NCBI RefSeq assembly: GCF_001039355.2
Contig: NW_019776079.1
Location: 886,023-950,022 of the forward strand
Source: Lingula anatina
Taxonomy: Eukaryota; Brachiopoda; Lingulata; Lingulida; Lingulidae
Length of the DNA stretch: 64,000 bases
Direction: 5' to 3'
A program made the translations under genes and the position numbers. The notes below the pieces were generated by a model. It had not been told where the DNA came from, did not search any database, and was given only the letters and a program-made list of their open reading frames with translations. Positions 23,750-37,000 of the stretch are shown one piece after another; the stretch's first letter is position 1; each line of letters opens with the position of its first letter.

Positions 23750-24431
23750 GGGGTCGACGCGAATTGAAATGGTCTGCATGCACATGTAAATTTACCCTGT
23801 CCGTCCCATGAAAATCTCGCTCCATGCCAACGCAAGCCAATCCACAAAGATGTTTCGAGTTTATTTTTCATTTCATCCGCCTTTTGTGCCAACATACTCT
23901 GAGTGGTGTTGTCCAAGATGATCGCTAGTTTCCCACCACTATTTTTACATTGTCCGAAAGCATCATCCCATCCAACTTTTTTGTTACTATAGACGTAACA
24001 CTGGTAATCTACTATCACTGACGATAAATTATTTTTATCGTTGCAAAGTTTTTGGATATCATTGGGAAGAATGGAACTTTCTGCAAAGAAACAGAAACTG
24101 GCAAAGGTTTACGTACGTAAAGTAGAAGTGTACAATTTTCATGTAAGCTTACATTTTTAGAGGCCAATGAGATGAAAACTGACAAGAAGTGCAAGTGTCG
24201 TTAAACGTCCGGGAAATTCACCACACGTGTATTCCGTCTCCAATCCCACAATTTTTATGTCATCTTATTTATGATCAATCAGATTTACCATTCTTAAAAT
24301 TTAGAGTTCAGATTTCCAGATAATGTTACCCAGTAATGACATTTCCGGGATAAAGCCTTCTCACCTTGACAATTTACTTGCATCAAAAAACTGAGTGTAG
24401 TAAGTAACACACGAGCCCAAGGAACGGCCAT
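20467..24431 (-). CDS. Single-pass C-type lectin receptor (complete copy B)
   Basis: Exons on the minus strand: 24365-24431 (signal peptide MAVPWARVLLTTLSFLMQVN), 23796-24080 (lectin N-half with GWDDAFGQC and LWIGL), optional 22928-23092 (Cys-rich), 22130-22279 (lectin C-half with GQPDN, WKWDDQNC, FLCQY), 21530-21970 (147-residue Ser/Thr-rich stem, mucin-like), 21262-21343 (transmembrane helix, followed by a basic stop-transfer), 20467-21046 (about 190-residue tail, stop TAG). Sums stay in frame: 534 aa without the optional exon, 589 with it. Extracellular junctions are all phase 1. The QPD and WDD motifs are those of galactose-type, calcium-dependent carbohydrate-recognition domains. The tail has NPIY at its end plus YSEI and YAEV, suggesting endocytic and SH2/PTB adaptor contacts. 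Overall architecture recalls layilin or CD302-like receptors, but no orthology is claimed. A surface glycan receptor in immunity or uptake is an inference. Confidence 0.85.
22928..23092 (-). CDS. Cysteine-rich symmetric cassette exon of receptor B
   Basis: A 165-bp exon with clear acceptor and donor, phase 1 at both ends, coding 55 residues with eight cysteines (SC, DC, SC, AC, YC, MCC, HC). It lies between the two exons that together make the lectin domain. Skipping it joins WDGQ to EDRLYGNY and restores a canonical lectin fold; including it inserts the module into that domain. The same exon at 16304-16468 in unit A is also open. The cysteine spacing does not match a family I can name. Confidence 0.7.
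23682..23747. repeat. (TG)n(AG)n microsatellite
   Basis: Compound dinucleotide repeat inside the intron between the lectin N-half exon and the Cys-rich exon of receptor B. Confidence 0.95.
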
Positions 24432-25837
24432 GATTACATGAACGGAAGTTGCTTCTCAAATGTGTTCTCATGAATAATCCTCAATTAAACTATCCACAAA
24501 AGGATAAAAAACGGCCATTGCTGATGCACTGTCCTGACTGTCTGCTGACCTCTGACCCCTCATCAGCCTAAATATCCACAAGCTCTATCCAAGTTATCTT
24601 GGCAGTGAACCTATACTCTTGTTGACATTGCAGAAATGATAGTTATATTTGTACTGATAATCACGTGAGGGTTACTGGTCTAAGCGGTCGTTTGCTCTGT
24701 GGAAGTGAGATCATTACTAAAGACGATTATTGGAAATGGGAAATGCACCGTTTTGTGCTTGCAATCGAAATGAAAACATTACATCAGAATTGTTCAATCT
24801 GATGTTGGTATGAAAGATTAATGCATTTTAAAAGTTATGCTAGGCAAAAACTTTTTCTCAAAACTTACACCAAAGAGGAAGGGCTTTCAAGTATTTTTGA
24901 TAACATCAAGCTATTGTTGTCAATAACTTATTAAGTTTAGCATGTTGTCAATAAATAACAAAACAAGTTATATAAATCATAACCATTATTCCTTAATAAT
25001 CATATTTATGACACATTGCACCAAGGCAGTATCTCTGTTCTGGAAAATACTGCTGGGGATTGCGGCAGACAAAATCTTATTGGATTCTATGAAACTCAGT
25101 TGTTTTTCTGCTAGAATTCAGAAATTTTCAACAGAATCTAAATATTATTATCAAACTTTGGATTTTAACAAATTTCCCTAGAGGGATAAAAACAAGTTGT
25201 GACTAGTCAGCATTGATACAGCATTTAAAAATAATGCTGCTACTGGTGCATCTTCATTCATTTTTCATTGTCTCCTAAACAATTTATATTGTACTAAGTC
25301 AAAATGGCAGTAGTTTTCAGCAAGTGTCATACAACAAAATGAAGATTGGAAAAAATTACAAATGCTGTGCTATATCTTTTCAGCTTGACTATGTGGCAAA
25401 GTTGCACCAATCAATCATTATCAGGATGATGCAGAGATCATATCCATGCTTGAGGTAATTAAAATCAAGGTACAAAATGAATTTGTAGAAAAATGAATTA
25501 GTTGGTGTGCAGCTATACACCCTTTCTTTTTTGTACTCCCTTTACTTCGTGCCTACAGTCAATAATCCAATGGTATGGTAGAAGATCATGGGGTAGTCTT
25601 ATCATAACTGTATGGTGAATTCAAAAGAAAGATATCTATATGTGCTATCACATAGCAACTTCAAGATAACAATGGGTAGCATTTCATATTTTACAGGTTA
25701 AATGAGAGCACTGACACTTAGATTGTGGAAATTACTAAATCCCATCCTAAATTTATCTCAATTGCACATTTCATATGCATAGCCATGTACTACAAAAGTC
25801 TGATTATCTAGTTTAATATGACTGATTTCCACTGAAA
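24432..25837. other. Intergenic between lectin receptor and OSBPL9
   Basis: The 5' flank of the receptor gene (left part) meets the 3' flank of OSBPL9 (right part); both genes are on the minus strand. No further gene or repeat was recognised. Confidence 0.6.
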
Positions 25838-28800
25838 TCAAGATGCAGAGTCATATTCCGAGTCTCCCTCTGGAGAGTTTTGTCTGGACTTTCGTGTAAC
25901 TGTTTCTTGTAACCTCTTCAGTAATGGACGGTGATGAAGCCAATGTTCTCCTTGTTCATGGAAGTGCTGTAAAACACAGGGAAGTGATAATGAGGATTAC
26001 CAAAAAAATCCAAACAAAATCTATGGGACAGCTATCTTGTACATTTGTCAGAGAATTCCTTTTATTCTTTCCACATGGGTTAGCAATTTAATCTGTTTTC
26101 ACCAGAAATTTAAGTTAAACTGAAGACATTAGATAACTTCTTTAAGTTGTTAAGAAAAGAAATTTCAGATTGTCTCTTTGGTAACAATTTCAACAAAGGA
26201 TAATTGATTGGAAGATAAAAACCTATGTCTATCTGATAAGTTACTCATCCATATATATTATTTTTACCTTGGTTTCCCACTTCAATCCTTTTTCTAGCCT
26301 TTCCTTTGCCTCTTCCCTTTGCCTTTGTTCCAGCTTCCTCTTGAATTCAGTTGCCTTATCTACATTTTTTTCTTTCAAATGTTTTGTAACATCTTGCCAC
26401 AGTCTGTAACAAATAGGTTTAGTATTTTTATTATAAACTGAAGATCACTTACATATATTGAGAATCACATAATAAAAAATTACTTTAGATTGGGGAAAAC
26501 AAAATACACATGGATTTCACTTGGAAAAAGAAGGCAATATTCATGTAAAACATACTTAGTTTTCATGTATAAATACTTAAACAATATGAGGAAAATTAAT
26601 TTACTTCTTACATAGCCCAAGGAGTTAACATGAGTTAAGGAACAAAATAATATAAGGAGCAGTGGTCTGCAGTGAGGTGAGACAAATGTGGAATGTGGTT
26701 TAAATAAAATCAACATTCCCTTCTAAAGCTACTCAAACATTTTCACTACATGACCACCAATACTGGCCAGGTACTGCACAAGTATCTAAACTGCTTTTTA
26801 TCTAAGTACCTACCTTCTTGACTCAAACTCGCCTTGTTCAGTACGCGGTTTCACTTTCTTTTTGATGATAGGCATGCTTTTCGTATCCACAAACTTTTCA
26901 CTTCTCTGAAACAAAATGCATCAAATTCAAATTTCTCAGGTTTGTTTAGAATAAAGAAATGATAAATCACCTGATCACTGTTAACTTTACAAATAATAAA
27001 TAAATAATGGCTCCCCCTGAATTATACTGTGGCCACCTAATAAAAATAATAATAATAATAATTTTCCATTCATCATCCTTGATAAATGTAGGTTTTTGCC
27101 CCCCTCCCCTCCTCCCAATTTATATTAAATCACCCCTTTATTGTTCTGAGTTCACATAACATTATTCCAGTGTACAATACTCAGCATAGGAGGGCTTCTC
27201 CTCTCCCCCACTGTGACTCACCCCTGTATTGTACTGTGCCCACATGACACCATTCCACTCGCCATCTATGGTACAGATAGGCTTTTTGTCATTGGGTGCA
27301 AATATGGCAGCTGCCACTTGATGTTTCTTGCCTCCATAAAAAGGCTGAAAGAGAGAAAAAATTTAAATATTGAAAATAAACTTCCAATCATGAATCAGTG
27401 CTGCTAATTCAGCAATCTATATTATCATCTGAAGTTTTAAAAACTTTACTTGTATTCCATTTATAACTAGGATACAAACATTCATTAAGGAGTGGAAAAT
27501 ATAAATCATTACACTTTTTATGAAAAAGTCACAGTTATTTAATCTCTAATACCTTTGTTTTAAATTCAATATTGGCATAGTATCCAGTTTTGGCACATTG
27601 CACCCCAACCTTTCCACCAAGTTCAATCCATGGCACTGTTAAAATGGACCTAGATATTGTTAGGAAAACAGATATAACTTATTTTGATCCTGATTTTACA
27701 ATAATGTCATACCAAATGTTACTTATCAGTGCTATTTATAAAACAGTCATCACATTTTAAAGGTAGTAAAGATAAGTATCCTTGATAAACAATACTGGTC
27801 AGTTTTACAATTTATGTGTTGTCTCTATGGATCTCTTCAATGCCATATTGATCTCAGCTCTCAGTGGAGCATACAATTCCAGCTGCTGTATATTTGGTGC
27901 TTGGAATTTTTATTCATAATTACCAGCACTATAACAACCTTTTTTGTATCAAATTAATTTTTTGATGTTAAAACATATAAAAACCACAAAAATCCATAAT
28001 GGTCAGTGACTGTGTTGAAATTTGTTAGGAACCAAAAAATTCAAAATCCCAAAAATGCACATGGATGAAAGGCTGTAAAACATGGATATTATAAAGGTAA
28101 TATTTCAATATCATCATTTATAGAATTTTGTATAATAAATAATTTTTCTTTATTATCTTATGAACCCAGTTTTAAATGACATAACATTATCTTAGTCAAT
28201 CAAAAATATAACCACCTAATCTTTAAAAATGAGACCAAAGGTCCAACCTGATAGCTTCCACTTACCTTCCATATCCAGTAGGAAATGTGAGCACATATTC
28301 CTCATCATGGTCTAATACTGATATGACTGCTTGGCCTATCATGTAGACACCTATCGACAGCCCTAAGAACTTGGACTTAGTCCAAATGTAACCATCAAGA
28401 CTGATCCTCTTGCCTGAATGTTCTGCATAAAAGGCTGAAACTGAAAAAAAAATCACATATGTTATATACAGACTCAAAAGATTTAAAACATGGGTCTTCC
28501 ATTATAAATAATTGACTGGAAGTTAACACATACCCCATATTGGAGCAAAAAGAATTATTAAATTGTTTCTCCATAATTTTTGACAATGGCAATAGATTGG
28601 CTAAGTGTGCTATATAGGGGGGCTGCACTCAAGATGGTTTAAACCAAAAATACTGATGTGTTGACTCTATGATGTTGACTTTTATTGTGAACTTTAACAC
28701 AAATGTTGGGGTACAACTGGGGAACCTGTGCAATCCATGGAGTTCTACTTACTTGGAGGGTGGTGGGACACTTGTTCTGCTATGAAAGCCAGGTTGTTCT

Positions 28801-31800
28801 TGTGAACCCAGGGCACAGGCCCACTGTCTGAGACCTCCTGAGAATGTGGTGTATGCAAGTTTTGTATCAGCCATAATAAATAACACTATTAGCAAAGATT
28901 AAGAGCATCTTTATACCATCTTACCCTTTCCCTCATCTGATTAACAAGTTCCCTCACAACACAAACTGATGCTTTATCTAAAATAATTAAATCTGAATAA
29001 TACATAAAATGATGCATGTGGGTCTTGATGATATAATTGGTACTTAATCTCAATGTCACAAAGGCCACCAATCTGTTTCTGAGTCAGAAGGATGATAAAG
29101 ATTACACTTATTTGTACTTACATCTGAAGGCTCCATATTAGGGATATCCCAAAAACACTGGAAGGTTTCTCCAATTATAGGATTATATGGTTTTTTTGCA
29201 ATATCACTGCGCCTGCCTGCATGGAAGGCTGATAAGTACCAACGCACTACCTGAATCATTCGCTCTTTGGGATCTTTAAAGTCAACAATTCTGAAAATTA
29301 AAAGACATAGAAATCAGAGAGAGCAGATTAAATAAACAACATCTGCACTGCTGTTTTTCATGAAGTATACTTCACACTCAAACAAATGTGTATATAAAGG
29401 AATATCACATGTTTCATGCTACTGCAATTGTTAGTTGTCTTGTTTTAAAAAGCTTAGGTATATTTTATCAATAGTTCTCATATATTTGAAAATAAAAGTA
29501 AAAATAACCTGATTATGGTAGATTTACCTACTTACCCAACAAATAAATCTGGATGAGCGAAGAAATCTGCAAACATTTCTAATAGGGAGCGCCTCTCTAG
29601 TATGAAGGTTGGAAGGACAATTTTTGTTAAATCCATCCCAATTCTAACTTGGGACAATAAGTGAGTTACAATACTCCCTTGGCCTTCAAGTGAGCCCACT
29701 AAAATTAAAAAGAAAATGACATTCTTAGTGAAAGATGCTTCAATATCTTAAGTACATCCATCATATTGCTTATAACACTTAAAAGCTAACTACTTCCCTA
29801 CAAATGTAATTTTTTAAAATAAAGTATACAATGTTGAAATTTCAATATTATATTTCATTGTCTCAATGGGACTGATGATTAGTAAAGTACAAGGACAGGA
29901 AACCAATCAAACCACTTACAGTCTTCCTGATCGACTTCATCATAGAGCTCTGAAAATACAAGCAGAATTTTATGTAAAAGACATTGTTGCATAGAAACTT
30001 ACTGAAGACATCTTTTTACATATGGAATGTCATACACTCAACAATGGTTTTACTAAAGCATCATTTAATTTTAATTTCTTGTAAATGTAAATTTCAACAT
30101 TCATATTTACCATCAAAATAATCATCTTTGGAAGCTATGACTTGAACAGGCTCAGCTTTTGGTGGTTCATCTTCAGTAGCAGACCTGCAAAAGTATATGG
30201 AAATTTACTAAATATATTTCTATTTTAGAAAGGAAAAAATTAGTTCATCCTTTATGAGTCTAGACAAAGCAATGTCTGTATTAAACTTCCAGTGCTAATA
30301 AAATGTAAGAATTGCTTTAAAATCTTTATAGCCTATGCCGTTTTATCCTATTTACCTCTCCAGTTCTTCTGCATCATAGAATTCCTCATCCTCACTGCTG
30401 GAGTATGATGTCATGGGCATTACTCTGGGTGGAACATGCATGTCACTATTGGAGTATGCTGACATCATATGTGACTGTGCCCCCACACTGCCATCCTGCT
30501 CCATATCCCCACCCTCCTCTTCTAACAATGCATCTACTGCTGGTGATATGCCATTCTCTTCTGAAAAGGGAATGGGAATTTCTGAAACTTTCTGGATATA
30601 TATCTAATCAATCATGAAAATGACAAGAGTACCAGAGACAGGGCTTACAGTAAGTTTATAAATGACAAAACACAAATAACAACATTCAGGGTTTTGAAAT
30701 TGACAACTATATTTTCTTCTAAACAGTTCCCATTACCAAAATTAAACATTAGTCAAATCTAATACTATGAAATTTCTTCATGTTATCACATGTAAAAAAT
30801 ACACCAAATTCCTCAGTCCAGGTAATACTAAGGTAATGTATTTTGATAAAAATCACTTTTACATTAGGCCAAGTGACTACCTAAGCCTCCACTAGATGCA
30901 GGCAAAGAATGTGATGTAGTAGTATTATGGGGTGGTACATCAATACCATTGCTGGTAGCCATTGAGTTTGGCATAGGACCAATAGGTGGCAGCTCAGTTG
31001 TGGATGCTGCTGGAGATGTAGAGAGAGAACTACCCAACTTGGAGGCAGAAGAATGGAAGAACTTTGAAAAAGACAGTGAATGTTCTGAAAGAGACAGAAC
31101 ACCAATAGATAGGTCTGACAAATAACTAATAGCATCCATGGGTTCTCTTTATGTCTTATAGTGGGAGATATTAATGAAACTGGGGGGTTATATTGAGGAA
31201 CTTAAACAGACAAATATGCTCCTGATGAAAACACATTTTAAATTGAATAGATGAGAAAATTTTAACTGTAAGTTCTAAAAAATTTTTTTACATCTCAATC
31301 TTTCAACTATCCATACAGTTTATATACCATGCCACATTCAGAGAATTTATATACACACAAACAAATATTTACATACAAATATATAAAGTGTTATAAGCAT
31401 TACACATCAATGTTAGTCTTAAAATCATAGAATCACATATTCATCACTCTCTTAATTTTTATAAACTTGATTTTTTTTCCAGATATTCCAAGAACTTTTG
31501 TGACTCTACAGTGCAGAATGTGACCCCTTTGATAATATATAAAAATGAGTCTAGGCCTGGAAATTGCAATATACATTAATACTTATTCTCCCAGAAAGAA
31601 ACTTTCAAACTGAAATGTTTGCTTTGAAAGGAGCAGGTACTTCTAGATACTGTACTTTTTCTACCTATAGACCCTGCAGCTGCTTGTAATGGAGGTGTTA
31701 AAGGTCCATTCTCCACCATGGCCTGGTCAGCTATTTGTTGCTGGAAAATGCCAGTATTTTGGAAAGTTAAAAAGCCAATGCAATAATTTATTTAATAGTA

Positions 31801-34008
31801 TCTATTAAAAATACAGAAGCAAAAAGCCACCAAATTATTCTAGATGCTGTAGGGTAAACTGTAGTAGAAATTGAAACTGCTGACATTATACATAAAGAGG
31901 GCATCGTTAAAGCTGCTGTTGTACTCACTTTGGACATCTGTAAAAGCACTATGGACTGTTTGATAGATTCAATCATGGTCTAAAATTAGACAGTAATACA
32001 AGATATAAGACATGGATGCAAGCTCCATTAACAAATTGTAGGAGTAACAGATCATTTTTAGAAAATATTCTATGACCAACTTTATACTTTTAAAACACAC
32101 GGTACATTTTCATGTATCATTCATAAGGTCTATCAAACTAGCTAAGTAAACAAATCATTATCTTCGTATTCATATGAATGTGTCTACCTCTGCAGCTACT
32201 TTGATGACACTGTATTTCTCTCTGGCTGCTGGGTCATCACACTGCTCAATCTTCTCATCCAAAGCCTGTAATATTAAAAAAAATTGGTTAGTAAGAAAAC
32301 AGTATAACTTAACAAAATTGGGATAAATACATACATTTAAACATAAAGTACTTTTACTACAGTTTTGCTAGTTTTTTTATCATATGAAGGTAGAGCTAAA
32401 ATTTTAGTACTTTCAATAAATATAATATTGATGACATAATTTACTGTATTTATATCCCCTCTCAAAGGAAATCATACAAGTTTGAGGATAACAAGGCACA
32501 TAGTTACCCATTTATATGTGTTATTGTGATTAAATAAAAACCATTTGATTGCTTTCACAGTAATGTCACAATAAAATGATAGTACTGACAAACCTTACCA
32601 AGTTCCATATATTTAAACATTCATGTAATTGTGTGTATAATAACAACCTTCAATACACTATTCAGGCCTATTCTGAGTATCACATATTTTTAAAAAATGC
32701 ATTACTATAAAGACCACACTGGCAAATACAAAACAGCATTCTAAAAAACACAGTATCTTGAACAGACAAAAAAAAAAGAAAGAAAGAAATGACCTATCAA
32801 TGGAAATACTTAGCTACTCACTGGCAGATCAATGATATCAAGGAAGCAAAACTTTAAAAAAATTATCCCCCTACCTGAACTGGTGCCTTTCAAAATTGGT
32901 GCACATTGGAAACATTTTCCGCAACTAACCCCAAAAGAGCACCCCTCCCCAACCCCCATTCTTAGAAAGAGACATAGCTGAATCTATTATTTTGGCTTGG
33001 AAAAGAGGGGAGGGTATCTCCACTTATGCCACCTTGAACCTATTCATACCATACCTTGGTCTGATCTATCAACAACTGCAAGTAAGCATCTGTCTCTGCC
33101 ACTTTGCTATCAAATTCTGCTGTACTAGGGATGTGCTTTGACTCCCTCTGCTATAAACAAAAACAACTCAAAATGACTTGAAGAAATAATGCCATTAATA
33201 TATAAATATTGGACTTCACACTCACCCTAGATACTAATTTAAAATAATTTAAACTAAAATCATCTTATGAGACTAAAATGGCCCTCTACATGCAAAAAAT
33301 ATAAATTGAGTTATCAAATACCTTTTTAATTCTATTCCCACTGCAAACAATGGCAATTTCTGTTAACAGGAATGATGATGCATAATTTGCTGCGCCTCAA
33401 CCAAGATAATGCAACAGTGAGTCACTCAGTGTGATTCACAATAGGAAATTTCTCTTCTTTTTTATTTACCTTACTCAGTGGCTGTGTGTGCCTGAGAATA
33501 GCCTCCTCCAGGCCTCCAATCCACCGCTCACGTTCTTCAGCATCTCGAGCTGAAGCAAAAGACATTACATATATATATTATGCACTAGACATCCATTTAT
33601 TCTTGTGTATTGATCAGAATATGATCCACATGTAAGCTAATTGACTGGATGATAATACTGTGCACTGGATTGGTATTACTTTAGCAGACACTTCTACATA
33701 ACCAATATTAGCCTGTGTATGTCATTAAGGGAAATGACTTGCAAAAATAATAATAAATAAATTACTCAAATGAAAGGCACAGGTTTTACGATGCACACTA
33801 AACAAATGAAATTCAGAAGAGAGGATCAAACATTTATTGAACCAAATTTCCAATGGATGATTCAGAAGGTGTCCTCGTGGAGGTGCAGTACAAATGATAC
33901 CTCAATATAGGTCAAATCAGATTAACTTCAACAACAATGAAATGACCTGGCAAACAAATAAGGTCAAACACAACGTATCTTTTTCTCCTTTAACACACAC
34001 ACACACAC

Positions 34009-34056
<48 letters not shown>

Positions 34057-37000
34057 GGTCGTACATATGCAGGCATGCATGCACGAACAATAAATAGAAG
34101 TACATTATCCATAAATGCATGCTTGAATGCTCCATCTTCAAATGTCTAAAAATTTAGAATGAAAAAAATATTACTTGAAATCTTTTCTAGATAATCCATT
34201 ACCTTGAAAATGGAAGGTTTTCTGGTCTACAGTGATGGTAAATGTACTGTCATCTTCATCATCAATACCAATTATAGCACCCTTATGAGCAAAATATTAA
34301 ATAAAAAAATGGAAGACATAATAATTGCTCAATTAAATTTTTTATCTGTACGTGTCAGTGGTGTAAATATTGAATCAGTCCAGAAACCACTAGCAATGGT
34401 TTAACCTGTGGATGCAATCACCCTGTGGGCATCAACCAAGACAGCCTAAAAAGAGGCTGACAGCAGTGCATGATATCATGCAAGCCTAAAATAGTATAAG
34501 ACGGTTAGACCCCATTCCCATAGATTTTAGATCGATCTATCCCTGTGGGGAGTCTCACTAGATTACTGCCAGCTTAGCCGGCTTAAGCGTCTGTCCCGCC
34601 TACTAAAAGCTGTAAGGGGATAATTAACTATGGTGCGCGCTCGGCTGACTGCAATTTAGCGTGAACCCCCAGGGAGTTAGGTCGATCTAAATCTAAATCT
34701 CTGGATCGATCTAAATCTCTGCGAATGCACTCTACGATTCTGCATGAAATGGGGTAAATTTTTGAGTGATAAGGGGAAAACTCTATGCACCAGGAATTTT
34801 GTCTTCAAAGACAATACAGAAATCACATACAAAGCATGGGGGGACAGAGGGGTCCTTTCTTTAGAAATTTGGGAGACACAAAAAACTTTCACAATCTCCC
34901 CCTCCCCCCTTCCAACACACCAGTGTCTGCACACAGGCGTCTTAGAACACCTAACTACATGTACCAAGTAAACAATATGACTTTGTTTCAGATTCACACT
35001 CAAGACTTAATTGTAAGGGACACCTGTAATTTTGTGTCCTTAGCAGCGCGACATGCCTCAAACTGAGGGACAATACTGATTTCAAAGTGTGACTGATGCA
35101 GCCCAGATGCAACACTATGTACTGTTGTGTAATAGACTGCAATTCGGCAGAAACAACAACTATAAAAAAGCCCATCTATATATCCTGTCAGCCATTATTT
35201 CTAACTCCACTCTCTTCCAAACTGCAAAATATCACTCGATTTTAAACCTTTTCACAAACTTTTGGTCTATCTTGGATGATGCCCAATATATAATATAAGC
35301 ACAGAGAAACAAGTATACACTTCTTAAAACCTTAGTTCCTTATTATACATACAAGTCTTGGTTTCAACTCCAAAACTGATTTGTAGTAAAAATTCAATAC
35401 ACTGTTGATTGATAAAATAATTTTGGAAAATAATTATTGTGAACATTTTGAATATTGCATTTTTATGTGTACAAAAAATAAGTATTTACTGATGGACATT
35501 TTGGACTCTTAGCTAAAACTTATTTTGAAATTCATAAAAGATCGAAATTCAGACATGCTGAAACTGTCGGTCCGATCGGTCATGAACGGGAAAATTTGTC
35601 TGGACCGGTAAAAAACTGGACTTGGTCGGTCCAAAGGACTGACAAGAGTTTTAAGAGCCGCAATTTTTAATTTACAGTCAACATCCGACATACGTCACTA
35701 ATAAAATTATATAAAATCCAAAGCGTTTTTTCCCTTCCATTTCAAACCTATCACATTCACAAACAAAGTAAGCTACCCTAATCGTACTGGTAGTATCTGT
35801 CTCAAACGAATAGAGTGATTTTGAGTCCGACAAAAATCCATACGGCCCAGCAAATTTTTCATTACTGCCGGTTCAAATGTCCGGCCATTCTGAAAAGTTT
35901 TCAGCATGTCTGTAAATTACACACCCATGAATTCTAATACTTTTATCATTATACATATCACTTGGTTAGCAGTACAAAAACTAATACAATATATACATCC
36001 TTCCCCATACCAATATCATACTAGTAAATGGTTGCAAGTAACAGCAAAAATTTTTCTATTTAGTATGCATATGTACTTACTTTAATATTTTTTAGAAAAC
36101 TTTGCTTTTATATACACTTTTTCAAGCATGCTTAACTATGTAATTTGACTTCAAAAAGATTTAGATATGGCAAATGCTGAATACTATCTATCTGAAGGTA
36201 AGAACTTGAGCTAGCAGTTTTTGCACTAATTTCTCTTGAGCATAATACTGACCTTTAATCGAACACAGCCTCTTCTGGAGCCTCTCATCATCTTCTCTTT
36301 AGACTAAAAAAATAAGATGATTCTAAATTATAAATGCAAATCTTGTCAAACAAGACCAACATTTATTTCCCTCAAGACAAATTTTTGCAAACTGAACATC
36401 CCAATCCAAACATTTAGTTATGTTCTTGGGATGTAGTGAATACAGTTTCTGATTAACTCCCAAACAATCAATTATTGATTTATGAAATGCATACAAAAAT
36501 ATCCAAGGATTGCAAGTGTTAAGGTTTTATAATATTTCACAAACTTTCTTCACCTCTCTATTTTCTGCAGTAAAAGTTTGTTATCTCTTTGTTTCACAAG
36601 GAAAGTAGCTAGCATTTGCAACTCGTCTCAACTCTCTAAAGTAAATTCAAGTGAACAGAAGAAGTAAATATAGCATTACCTCTGGTTTCAAATAAATAGC
36701 TTGAATAACATTCCACTCATTACAAAAAAAAAAATAATAAATAAATAAATAAATAAAAACACTATACTGTCTGGGGAACAGACAATGATATACTGTTTGG
36801 AGCAGAGGGCTGGTTAACAGAGTTAGCCCCATTTCTTGATGTTTGTTATACTTACATTATGTGGATACTTAGTACATATGAGAAATGAAACAAAAGTGCT
36901 AATGCATGATCTTTAATGCTGGTTTTCTATGACAGGTAAAATGCCAAAACACGGAGTTAGGACCTTTGTCTCTCTCTCTCTCTTTCAAGTGACACTGAAA

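Noticed and set aside
30864-31139. 91-codon frame as a separate gene
   Set aside because: Most of it is exon 9 of OSBPL9 (30881-31084); the rest is intron read-through.
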